Translations under genes and position numbers: made by a program
Shown: one piece after another, positions 23,204 to 35,500 of the stretch
Numbering within the stretch: position 1 is the first letter of the stretch
How the letters are laid out: the number at the start of each line of letters is the position of its first letter
Source of the DNA: Blastobasis lacticolella
Lineage: Eukaryota > Arthropoda > Insecta > Lepidoptera > Blastobasidae
Direction: 5' to 3'
DNA: 64,000 nucleotides
Assembly (NCBI GenBank): GCA_905147135.1
Contig: LR990056.1
Location: forward strand, 9,124,001-9,188,000
The notes under the pieces: generated by a model
The model's database searches: none
Told to the model about the DNA's origin: nothing
Seen by the model: the letters and a program-made list of their open reading frames with translations, nothing else

Positions 23204-26200
23204 ATGACGCCCACACCGCAAGAGATGCCAGCCCGCGATGACGAAAGCGATCTGTGCAGCAGCCGCGATCGCATCGTTATCTCCGGGATGTCAGGCCTCT
23301 ACCCGGACTCACGGCACGTCAAAGACCTTGCTGAAAAACTTTACAACAAGGTCAGCTATAAGTCTTTTTGTTTGTGTTTTCGAGAAATGATTAATTTACG
23401 AATACGTCCATTTTGATTATTCGGCTTATTAGCTATGTTCATTGCAAAATTGTGAAAGCAAGTTATTTACCACCCGGCTGTTTCCGTAGTTGTGTTTCAC
23501 TGTTCCACATAGTTATTTGTCCAGCCACAAGCTCTTTTTCTCATAAAAATTAAAATATTAATATATTTTAGGAAAATCCAATTAAAGCGGCTACGCGCTG
23601 GAATTACTCCGACCCCGAGACATCGAAATACAGTGGCACGGTGCCAGGTCTGGATCGCTTCGACGCTCAATTCTTCAAAGTACATTACCGTTTAGCAGTG
23701 AACATGGACTCGATGGGACGCAAGGTGCTCGAACAGGCTTATCAAGCCATTTATGACTCCGGTAAGAACCAGTTTCGGTGCTAAGATGTGTGATTATTTG
23801 GCCGTGTGGTGTCCGGCAGAGTAGAATAGCACCAACCACTTACACTCATGGGTGTCGTACAAGGCGACTAATGTTTTCGAGGCAAAAGATCAAGATGCTC
23901 CGTAGTCTGGAAAATGGGCAGCAGCATTTTCCATTGTTATATTTAAACACTGCGATATCCAACCCGCCTGCCAAGCGTGAAGATTATGGCAATAACTTCC
24001 CCTTTCGTGGGAGAGGCCCTAAGTCCTGCAGTGGACTGTTACGGGCTGTGATGATGTGATGTGTGATTATGTACCGTAACTTAAAGGTCTTCTGGAAACC
24101 GAGCCATTTTGACTGATTAACCAATTTTTTTTCAGGTACAAACCCAGATAGCCTCAATGGTAAGAAAATTGCGGTATTCATTGGGGCATGTTATTCGGAG
24201 ACTGAGAAGTATTGTTTTTACGAGCTTCATGCGAGAACTGGACTTGGACTTGCAGGGTTGGTATTATATAACAAGTAATTAATATATACAGGTTGAATTT
24301 TCCGAGTTATATGATTTGTGTACCTCTCTAATTTGTGACATTTATTGCATTAATCATAGACTTTTATTAGTTCTCTTCATCGTATGAACATGTTTTACAA
24401 CTTTTAATCTTTCTTCAGGTGCAGTAAAGCTATGTTTTCGAATCGTGTGTCGTACTGGTTGAATGTCAAGGGTCCATCGGTGACTATCGATAGTGCGTGC
24501 GCCAGCTCGCTGGTGGCGTTGCAACAAGGTTACGAGGCCATCAAGCGAGGGGACTGCGAGGCGGCGATTGTTGCGGGCACTAGCATCACGCTGCATCCCC
24601 AGCAAACTATTCATTACGCAAGGTAACTTTACCTAAAACCGATAATTGTTCGTGTTAGTTTCTAACTTAAATGTCTCAAAGAGAATCCTATAATAATCTA
24701 TATACGTTTATGTAGAATGGTGAAAATGAGCCAGGATGGCAACACGAGGTCGTTTGATGAGAATGCTGCTGGGTTCTGCCGGACAGAAGCCATCAACGTC
24801 CTTTACATTCAAAAATCACAAGATGCCAAGAGGTAATTGAAAAGATATTCGATTTATGGTTTATAAATTTGATTTATAATTGCAAATACACAGATATAAA
24901 ATATTTATTAAAGAAACAGACAAAACAGGAAGGGTATTTACATTTAAAGAAGAAGAGGAAAAAAAACTTAAAAATCACTATACATACACATAAAAAATTT
25001 AAAATGTCGTCCACACCGGCACCGCTGCCTCCGGAATTGTGCACAAAAAGCTGGCTCGTTGAATAGCAATGCTTATTCTGTAACCAAGGATTGAGCCTGC
25101 TCTCCGGTCATCTGTGGTGTCTATTAGATTTTTGAATTTAAAAAAAATAAGTTTTTAGCACTAGGGTCCCACGGCCCCAACGTCTTGACCCCAAACAGCT
25201 GAAATGTACTAGGCTTTCATATTTTCGTCGCTTGAGATCTTCAGTAGTAGAGACCGCAGCTCCAGCGCAACAAGTGTTGGCTACTACATGAGACGGCGCC
25301 AGACTGTCCACACATGTAGCGTCCTATACCAGCGCCTTCCCACGTTGCCAAGCAATGATCGTCATATCATCAGGTCACTTACTTACACTTACATTCGGCT
25401 CGAATATAGCCGGTACGTTGACGGTGACAAGTGCACTACGGATGACGTCATTTATTGCCGCGTGCCTGGAGATACACGTGCCTGCGTTGCGGATACACGA
25501 AAGACCGTGGTAACCTAGCGCATCTACGAGGCACCACAGGGACAACAATGTGAACGAACTAGATTGACCCTCAATCTGAAACCCATACATAGTGACAACT
25601 ACAAGTTTTTTTTATACCACCAAGGTGGCAAACAAGCTTACGGCTACCTGTTGGTAAGCAGTCACCGCAGCCTATGGACGTTTGCAATACCAGGGGCACC
25701 ACCCACGCATTGCCGACCCCGTAAAACCCTTTTTAACCCTTTCTTGAAGAACTCCATGTTGTATTCTCCAGGTAAAACCTCTTCAGGTAGTTCATTCCAT
25801 AACCATAGTGTGCGTGGGAAGAAGTTCCTTTGGAACCTCACAGTTCGCGACCAATTTGGCTCCAAGGGGTGAGGATAAACTCCCTGTCTCGGTGGCAAGC
25901 GGTGCGATGATAGAATGTAATTGTCCAAAACTATGCCGATATTGGAGAATGGGACTGTTTGCAGCCAGAATCCCGACTCTCGCTCTGAAACGTTAAGAGA
26001 CGAGCCGGTTCCAAAATATTTGCCGAAGAAATTATTAAATCTTTTAGATTTTTTTTTCATATAGGTGCGTTCCATAGCCGTTGATGCATCGGAGACCCTG
26101 GGGGAAACACACTTGGACTGTACTTAGCCAGGGTTTTTTAGCATCTGTGCAGCAAGGACTGTCAATAAAACGTATGTGTGATAAGAGTCACACTGCCCAA

Positions 26201-29200
26201 CAACAGGTCCTTGTGATGGACCTACGCATTAAATCCCAAGACAAATACCGGTAGCAGTGCTGACTCCAAACGCTGTGGTTGCTTGAAGGAACCAAGTCCC
26301 ACGAGTTCGCCGCTGTGTTGTTACAGCGGTGAACACGTCCAAAAACTCTGGCACAAAACTCAGGCAGATATCGCACGGGCGGGACGGACGGTGCTGGGGT
26401 TGTCTAATGGTGGTCGCAGACTTGACAAAGAGACCTGGTACTGGAACGAATCAGTCCAAAGGGAGACCATGCTTTAGCGATCAGATGTTTTGAAGACCAC
26501 GAGACCACTTACGCCTTTTGTACGATAAGTTGGAATCATTGGAGGTAACCTGTTCTGTGATGACCGCGCGGTAATGGAGAGATGGCGCTCGTACTTCCAT
26601 GAGCTGCTCTTCAAGCAGCACACAGAGGCTTCCTTCGCAACCAAGGACTTGTGCCACAGATAACGTTAGAGAAAGTCGAGATGGCTTTTCGCCGCATGAA
26701 GAATCGGAAAGCCGTCGCACCCGATGGAGTCCCTATCGAGGCATGGAAATTGTTGGGCTCTCGTGGTGTGAGCATCCTTACCGGCCTGTATAACCGTCCT
26801 CCTCGTCCATCCTCCCCACGCACCGGGAAGACACCCGACCAATAGAGGTTAAGTATTATTACTCCAATTTATAAGGGCAAGGGCTCGGTGCGGGAGTGCA
26901 CCAACTACCGCGGTGATGCCTCACACCATAAAACTCTTTGAATGCATTGTGGACTCTCATATTCGACGAAAGTGTACAATCTCGGAATGTCAGTATGGGT
27001 TTCAGTGGGTTGTGGGACCATGGACCCCGAACTTGCCCTGAAAACTCTCATGGAGGGATACAGATCAAAGAACACGCTACTGCATTTCCTGTTTCTGGAT
27101 ATGCAGAAAGCCACTGTGTTGTGTGGAGATAATAAAGTGGGGCGTTGCGATCCAAGTCGATGCCCGAGGCCTATCATTATCCGAAACTACGATTCCGATT
27201 CTATTAGGACTACCGTTCTGTTAGGGCTGCCGTTGGTGACTTAAGCCGTTCCTTATTACCTTTGGTGTACACCAGAGCTCTGTGCTCAGCCCATGTCTGT
27301 TCAACGTGATATTAGACGTATTGTCAGACAGCATCCGAGATTATCCATGGCTGCTCCATAGCTGCTCATGTATGCTGACGATATTGCGTTGACAGACTCT
27401 GACATGGGGCGACTAGTCCAACGTGTTAAAAAGTGGAAGGAAGCCCTTGAGAACGGTGGTCTGAAGATTAATGTGGCGAAGACAGGGAATCATAGATGGC
27501 CTGCAACAGTGCAGATCCCCTTCTCGTGCACATAGGTGAAGATGAAGTCTAGTGCACGGATCAGCGGGGCTATTGGCTAACTCAGTTGAGAACTGTATTT
27601 GACACTGTATAATTCTACACCACGTCATCTACGTTGAAAACTGGCAATAGCGTCTACCAAAGTAGAGTAGTGTCAGATATTTTTATGTCAAATTCAGTTG
27701 TCCACTGAGATAGCCGATAGGCCCTCAGATCAGATACATGGGATCTATACTTAGCGCAACCAGAGACATCGATACGACGTCAAGTCCCAAATATCCGCCG
27801 CTTGGGCCAAATGACGGGAGGTGACAGATGTCAGTTGTGACCCCAAAATGACGATAAAGCTGAAGGGACAGAGCTATAAGACCATCATTAGACCTGCTTT
27901 CCGATACGGTAGCGAGACTTGATCCCTACTAGAGCGACACAAGCAGGAGCTGCGCGTCACGGAAATGAACATGGTGCGGTAGATGTGTGGAGTTTCACGG
28001 AAGGATCGCGTTCGTAACGCCCACATTAGGGGTAGCCTCTTTCTTCTTTCTTTCTTCTTTAAGACCGAGTGAGGTGGTCCAAATGTAGCAGGAAGGTAGA
28101 CCCCTCGTGTGCTGCGCGGGGTTATTTGTTAGTCAAATTTGAGTCCAAAAAGAGATCACATTTTGAAAAATTAAAGAATAAGCCAATTATTCTGAAGAAG
28201 TAAGTTCCAAGTCATCCAAAACTGTAGAAACTCCACCTCCTTATCATTCCTCATCTAAGTACCAAACATTTAATTTGGATTTTAATTTTGAAATAATAGG
28301 AAGTATTGCCACACTGAAGAGCGCTGGTTCGAGCGGGTCTCCCTGTTGACACCCTACTTCTGAGTTCAAAACATGGACTTGTACAATAATATTGACGGGA
28401 ATGATAACATTGTCAAATGTTGGGTAGGAAGTCTGGACACTGAATTTTAATTTCTTTGAGTAGGGTGTCTCTTTTAATAAAAATTTAAACCATTTTTGAC
28501 ATCCATTTTTAGCACGACTTCAGCCTGGTTGTTGGTAAGAAAAGTACGTAAGGCGTGTACTGAAGCTTCGCAGCCACCTAAATGAAATATTAATTTTATT
28601 CATGTTCCTATAGAATATATGCGGAGGTGGTGCATGTGATGAACGAGTTTAATGAATTGATACCGGGCGCGACTGGGCCTAAATATGGCTTCTATCGCAG
28701 CCCGGACCGGTTGGTCGAATTCATGGAGCGATTTTATAAAGAATCAGGAGTTTTCCCGAAGGATGTGGATTACGTAGAAGCATTTGGATCCGGTAATTGC
28801 TTATTCATTAGCTTAGCTGAGTGAATTTTGAGCATTTAATACATGTATAGAAAGTTACTCTGTTTCAAGTGTATTTTAGACTAAATTATGATAGGTACAA
28901 AAAGTTCCAAATGATCTAACGTCTGTATCGGTGACACCACTTCTTTGATTGGTCACATATAATTTTATTTATTAAAGAATTAACAATTTATACAAAGGAA
29001 TATAAAAGAAGACTTAACTTATAATAGAATAGTAATAATACTTACTCCGTAATTAAATATAAAATTGAAACTTAAAAGTGAATAGTATCGATAATTAATT
29101 TAACGAAAAGCAATTCACCAGCCATACCCGAGGTGGACAAGGTGGAGCTGGATGCTCTGGATCGCGTGTTCTGCGAGGGCAAGGAGAAGCCGCTGCTGGT

Positions 29201-29555
29201 TGGCAGTGTGATGTCCAACATCGGCTACGGCGAAGCTGCCTCTGGGATTTCTGGCATCACCAAGGTCGGTTTTGCCCTACGAGCGTGGATTACATGTGAA
29301 TATCATCTGTATCTGGCAGTCATTGGGAACGATGTATTGGTTTGCTTGCAGGTGCTGCTGGGGTTCGAGCGCGGGCAGCTGGCGGCAAACTTGAACTGCG
29401 AGCGGCCGCGGCGCGACGTGGCGGCGCTGCGCGAGGGCCGCATGCGCATCGTGAATGAGCACCAGCCTTTCAGTGGCGCCTACGCAGCTGTCAACGCGCT
29501 TTCGGTCGGCGGCGTAAATGGACATGTCTTGCTGCGAGGATTTCAAAAACAGAAG
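23204..29555 (+). CDS. Synthase-like exons 1-8: ketosynthase domain (residues 1-435)
   Basis: Exons 23204-23350, 23572-23761, 24136-24256, 24419-24622, 24716-24832, 28614-28792, 29122-29264 and 29352-29555. The domain opens with [13 protein letters not shown] and contains the nucleophile box [11 protein letters not shown] (Cys180). In working animal synthases the condensation step also needs a His in EAHGTGT and a Lys and His in KSNMGH. Here these read EAFGS (Phe317), then Met350 and Tyr355 in [15 protein letters not shown]. The fold-defining end, [14 protein letters not shown], is preserved. So the thiol is present but both His and the Lys are replaced. Condensation is unlikely; the Cys could still hold an acyl group. 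Intron 5 (24833-28613) is filled with retroelement remnants. Confidence 0.93.
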
Positions 29556-32500
29556 GTATTACAAAAGTAGACATTGACATAGACAAATACATAATTTTAT
29601 TGGTAGTAAATGTTAACAAGTCATTATTTGTTGTAACCTAGATACATTGTGCATAGGGCAGTATTGAAATAATAAATTTACTACTACAACCTACTAAGTG
29701 TCATCTTTAGTTTTCGTTTTTTTTTTTTATTTTAAGATCCCTACACGATACCAGTCATCCATTCCTTATTTGGTACAAATTTCTGGGAGATTCGACACAG
29801 CTGTACAGAATGTTGTCAACGACTTAAAGTCACGACCTATAGACCCGGAGGAGATCGCACTATTGCATAATATACATTCCTCAAGCATATCTGGACACTT
29901 AGGGAGGGGATACGTTATTCTTGGTAAGTTCAACCTTACGAAAAAGTACATCGAGGGGAAAACAAATAAAACTGATTTTTAATCAACTATATACCTACGA
30001 ATTAAATTTCAGATAAAACCGACATAGGGGAAACCGCGGGTCTTTTCGAAAAGGTCAGCTATTTCGATAAAGCCCGCCGTCCGCTATGGTTCGTGTACAG
30101 CGGAATGGGCTCGCAGTGGGCCGGCATGGGCGAGCAACTCATGCGCATACCATTATTTTCGGCTGCTATAGAAAGGTACGACCATTCACAAGTGACTCAA
30201 AAACACGGCCCCAATTTGTTAAAAGCAGATGATTCTTACTAAAACGCAATGCTATATTGATTTAGTTTTTGACACACAGCAACAGTTTTGAGACATTTTA
30301 AGTTAGTAGGTATATAAATAAGAAGGTACTAAACGGCGGGCGACGTCCGTTGTACGACCATGGTTGCACGACCGTTGCCAATTAGGACAGCGCCTGAGAC
30401 TGGTTAAACAGTCTCTTGAGCCGATTGTTCCCCGTGACGGTATAATTTATTATTGTATATTCCTATTTGTTTTCAGATGCCGTAAAGCGCTGGAACCTAA
30501 AGGAGTGGATATCGTGCACATAATTACCTCGCGAGAAAAAACTATATTCGACAATATTCTACACTCATTCGTGGGCATCGCTGCGATACAGATCGGTCTT
30601 ACCGATGTCCTCACTTCTGTGGGTGTTGTTCCCGACATGATTATCGGTTAATATTGCTACCACATATTAATACTTCTTACACTACAATAAGAGCGGGTAT
30701 CAATGATTAAGGTGCGTACGAATTAGAGGCAGCCTCAGGTTGAGGCACGCACGGCTCGCCTATGTGCTTAAATTCGTACGTGGCTCACGCGCAGCTCACG
30801 GCGCACCGCGAGCGTGTGCGCCGCGAGCCGCCAATTGTGGGTTTTCTGTCCATGCTCAAAGGTGCCTCGGCGTGCGTGCCTCGCGAGTTTGGACGTGTAT
30901 CGGAGCCTCGAAATAAAACTACGAATGCGGGCGTATTGTTTATTGACACTTGACAACTTTCATATTTTCTTTTAAAACTTCAGTGTCGTGACGAAAGGTC
31001 AATTAAACTGTTGGTCTTCCTAATAAATAAATTAAATAGATTAAAAATTAAATTAATAAATTAAAATAACAAATAAAAAAGTAAATAAATAAAATAAATA
31101 GAATAATAAAATAATTAAATGAATAATTTGGAAAACTTATATACTAAACAACATGGTGCGGATCAAGGACAAGGTATTTTATTATTATATGAGCAGAAAA
31201 AAGTGTTATGGGATAGAAAAAACTCAAATTATTTTAACAATCCGATTAATTATTTTAAAAGTAGCATCAGCTGTTATCGCGTACAACGCCATTTTGTTTG
31301 TGCGGCGCATTTGTGGCTCGCCGCGAGTACGTTGCCTCAACGCACAAACAAATGCGCAACTGAGCAGCCTGCGCGCGGCGAGCATGCCTCGGGCTGAGCC
31401 GCTCTAATTCGTACGCACCTTTAGAATGGATGTTTCGTACAGGGCACAGCGTGGGCGAGCTGGGTTGCGCGTACGCCGATGGCTGCTTGACAGCGGAGGA
31501 AATGATCCTGTCTGCATACAGCAGAGGATTGGTTTCTGTTCAGACACCATTCATTAAAGGGTCCATGGCGGCGGTGGGAATAGGTTACGAACAGGTAATA
31601 CTATGATAGTATTTAAATATCATATTTTATTAATGTGTGTTTTTGAACTAGTTTTATATTTAAATTTTCACTTCACATTCAGATTTCTCAACTGGTCCCG
31701 CCAGAAATAGAAGTGGCCTGTCATAATGGACCAGAATCGTGTACGATATCAGGACCTGTAGATAAAATGCGCGATTTCGTGGCTCAGCTAACAGAGCAGA
31801 AGATATTTGCCAAAGAGGTGCCGTGTTCCAACATTGCTTATCACTCCCGGTACATTGCGGAAGCAGGTGTGTACAATAAAAATGATTTGTTTAATCATAT
31901 TATGTTTACTGGAAGATATTGTATTGTATTGAAGCAGGTTAAAGATCAAGCCCAAAGATTTGAGTGTCTGTGTCATCATATCAGCCAGAAGACGCCCACT
32001 GCTGGGCATAGGCCTCCCCCAGAGAACTCCACAAAGGCCGGTCCTGTGCTTTCCGCATCCATCAGGTACCTGCGATACTTACCAGGTCGTCGGTCCACCT
32101 TGTAGGAAGCCTACCCACGCTGCGTCTTCCGGTACGTGGTCGCCACTCGAGAACTTTACTGCCCCATCGGCCATCTGTTCTTCGAGCTATGTGCCCTGCC
32201 CACTGCCACTTTAGTCTGGCAATCCTTAGAGCAATGTCGGTGACCTTGGTTCGCTTGCGGATCTCCTCATTTCTCGTTCGCTTGCGAGCGAGCATAGCTC
32301 TTTCCATTGCCCTGTGGGTATTTGTATTTGTATTTATTTATTTAATTCAAACTACATTTTGTATCTTAACACTTAATGACACAAAACCCGGATGGGTTTG
32401 TCTGTGTCTACCTGGCTATTTATTACAAAACACACTCGTTCACTACAAAATCGAATTTTTTCAAGTTTAACGGATACACACCCACATTATCAATATCCAT

Positions 32501-35500
32501 TTTTCATTCTAATAAAATATTGTGTTTCCTCGACACAATACCACATTACTAATATAAACAAATTAAAACACAGTTATAAGAGTACACTTGGGGGTAACTT
32601 GTGCTCTGATCGGTGCCAAACAATTTCAGTCAACCTCAAAAATGTGAAGATACTAGGTAGAACAATAATGTTAGCATGTGGCGCACCGGGCGAAAGAGTT
32701 CGATGATATTGCGATTTTTAAGTTAGAGCGAGAGCGATATACACACCCTGCACAGTTCTTTATTACCTCGTTTTTAGTTTTTATACATGGTGTTATTTGT
32801 TTTTTTAGTGATAAGTAGATAATTTATATTCGGAATAGTGTAAATAGGTAATATAAGTGGTTAGGTAGGCATTATAGCGAATTATAAGGTTGCTGTTTTA
32901 TTCCTGGGTAACTATTACACAATCATTTAATTATTGTTTAGGGTATTTGTTGTTTAGAATGAAAATATATATTTTTTTAACATGCCAACAAAATATTTGG
33001 TACCGTACCTTGTTCTTAATTCCATAGGGAGCTTGTTGAGTAAGCTAGGCAACATATATGATGACAGTTTTGTGCCATATATATTTTTATAGGGTGGTAT
33101 CGTATATTCTTGGTTCTTTACACTGCGGGTATATACTGTATTGTTTACTTTTGTAGCTTTGGCGGTTGTTCGTTATATGATTTTAGGGTGAAGTATTCAA
33201 TTTGCTTGGTCACCGGCATTACATTACAGTATTCGAATAGTTTTATTGGTTCTGTTTAATATTTATTTTTAACTATTCTGGGTACAATTTGTTTTAAGAT
33301 ACGTATTTGCAATAAGTATATCTGGTTTATGAGATATGGGTAAGTTCTCCCATAGGTGCTTATTCCGTAAATTACTATAGAATCTACTATCGCTCTGTAA
33401 AGAACCAATAATATTGAAGTCGGTAGTCTGTGGTGAAGGATAGTGAATTTTGATAATAAAGCGCGTTATTTTGTGCGTGCATACGCCGTCAATGTGATGT
33501 TTCCAAGTGAATCTGTTATCCACGACTAACCCAACATACCTAATACTCTCCACTAATTCAATATGCCTACATGCACAGTTTTTATTGCTTATACTGTGTA
33601 GACAGTGATGTTCATGTGTAATGATGTTCGGTGTATGGTCTGGTTTATTATGGCTAGAGTGGATATGTAGGAGCTTAGTTTTTTCATGATTGATTATTAA
33701 TCCAGAGTCGTGAGACCATTTAGCTATTCGATCAATGTCATGTTGCAATAGTTTTTGCGCCTCAATTACACTATGATGTGCCGCTACTACAGCAGTGTCG
33801 TCTGCAAACTGAAATATGAGACACTTTTCAATTATACCTGGCCTATCATTGACGTAGATTAAATATTCGATTGGGCCTAGCACAGAACCTTGTGCTGTGC
33901 CCTCATTAAACATAATCTTCGCGTTCTGTTCTTCCCCCAGTTTAACAAAGGAATATCTGTTTTTGTGATAATTTTGTAGTAAGGTTTTAAGTGGTCCTCT
34001 TATTCCACATTCATCCAAAGAGTATCATGCACTAGGGTATCAAATGCTTTACTATAATCAATAAACGCCACCAATACATGCTTCTTGTCGTTAAGCTGGT
34101 TTTTTATTTAATCAGAAAAGTGATTAAGCAATGTCGTTGTACTTTTTCTAGGTTGGAATCCATATTGGGTTGATGAGATGACATTGTTTTTAAAAAAATT
34201 ATTTGGTTTTGTTCAGCAATGAATTTTTCAAATATTTTATCCATACATGATATAAGTTACAGGCCGATAATTTGAATAGCAACGATGGTCACCTTTTTTA
34301 TATATTGGTCTTATAACCCCGACTTTTAGTTCATCTGGATACTTTCCTGTGCGTATGCTAGTATTGATAAAGTTTTTGACGGTGGGAATTATTTTTTCGC
34401 TTAGCATTTTTAGATCTTTAGCTAACAGTGAGCTTTCTTATAAGGCCCACAGTGAGCGACCACGTTTCAGTTCCGTAAGTGTCTGTGTGTTTATAATTAA
34501 ATGGATGCTTTTATCAAGGTCCTGGTCTTCTGAAGTATTTGAAAGAGGTGATCAAGAATCCAAAGCCTAGGACTAAGCGTTGGCTGTCCACCTCGGTGCC
34601 GCAGGCCCAGTGGAATGAATCGTTGGCTCAGACCTCATCTGCCGAGTACCACACCAACAACTTATTGGCAAGTTTTTCTTCAATTATTTCTGGGATCTGG
34701 GTTTCTGATAAAACCGGCATGAAATTCTTAACTAGTTCCAAGAAAACCACTAACTTAACTAGTTTCAAAAAAAGAGCCAGGTGCAACACCTGCAAGCAGG
34801 TGTTGCACCTGGCTCTTATCTTAATGAAAAAAGTATACGGTATACTAGACACTAGTCTTTAGTAAAATATATAAAAGTATATTAAGCCCACCTTAAGGCT
34901 AATTGTAATTAATCCTAAAATCAAATATAAATACTTGCTAATAAACATACTATTTACTCTAGCCTTGAAGATGTCCACTGCCCAGATTTCTATCTATAAA
35001 GTAACTTATAATATTCTTCCTTAGCACTTATAAAAACTAAAATTACTTCATTTAATAGATAGAGGATTAGTATATTATTATTTTGACGAAATATTGAAAT
35101 CCAAACGATTCACAGAACCCCGTGCTGTTCGAGGAGACGGCGCGGCTGGTGCCAGCGGACGCGGTGCTGGTGGAGGTGGCGCCGCACGGGCTGCTGCAGG
35201 CCATCCTCAAGCGCTCACTGCCCGCCTCCTGCTGCCACGTGCCGCTTACCAGGCGTGGACACCCTAATAATCACGCATTTTTACTCGACTCTATCGGAAA
35301 GTATGTTGCGTTAAAGCCATTTATGATTTTTTATGGTCATTTATGATCATAAAAATGATATGATTATCAAGAATGCAATGCAATATTAAAGCATCTTCCC
35401 ATTCAATGAAATTATGGCTAATAACTGTGAATTTGTATTTTGATGAAATTATCGTTTTTTTGTAGGTTATACATGGAGGGATATAATCCAAAGGTTGAAG

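Noticed and set aside
34628..34862. Similar peptides on both strands near 34.7 kb
   Set aside because: Product of the perfect 22-bp inverted repeat in intron 14.
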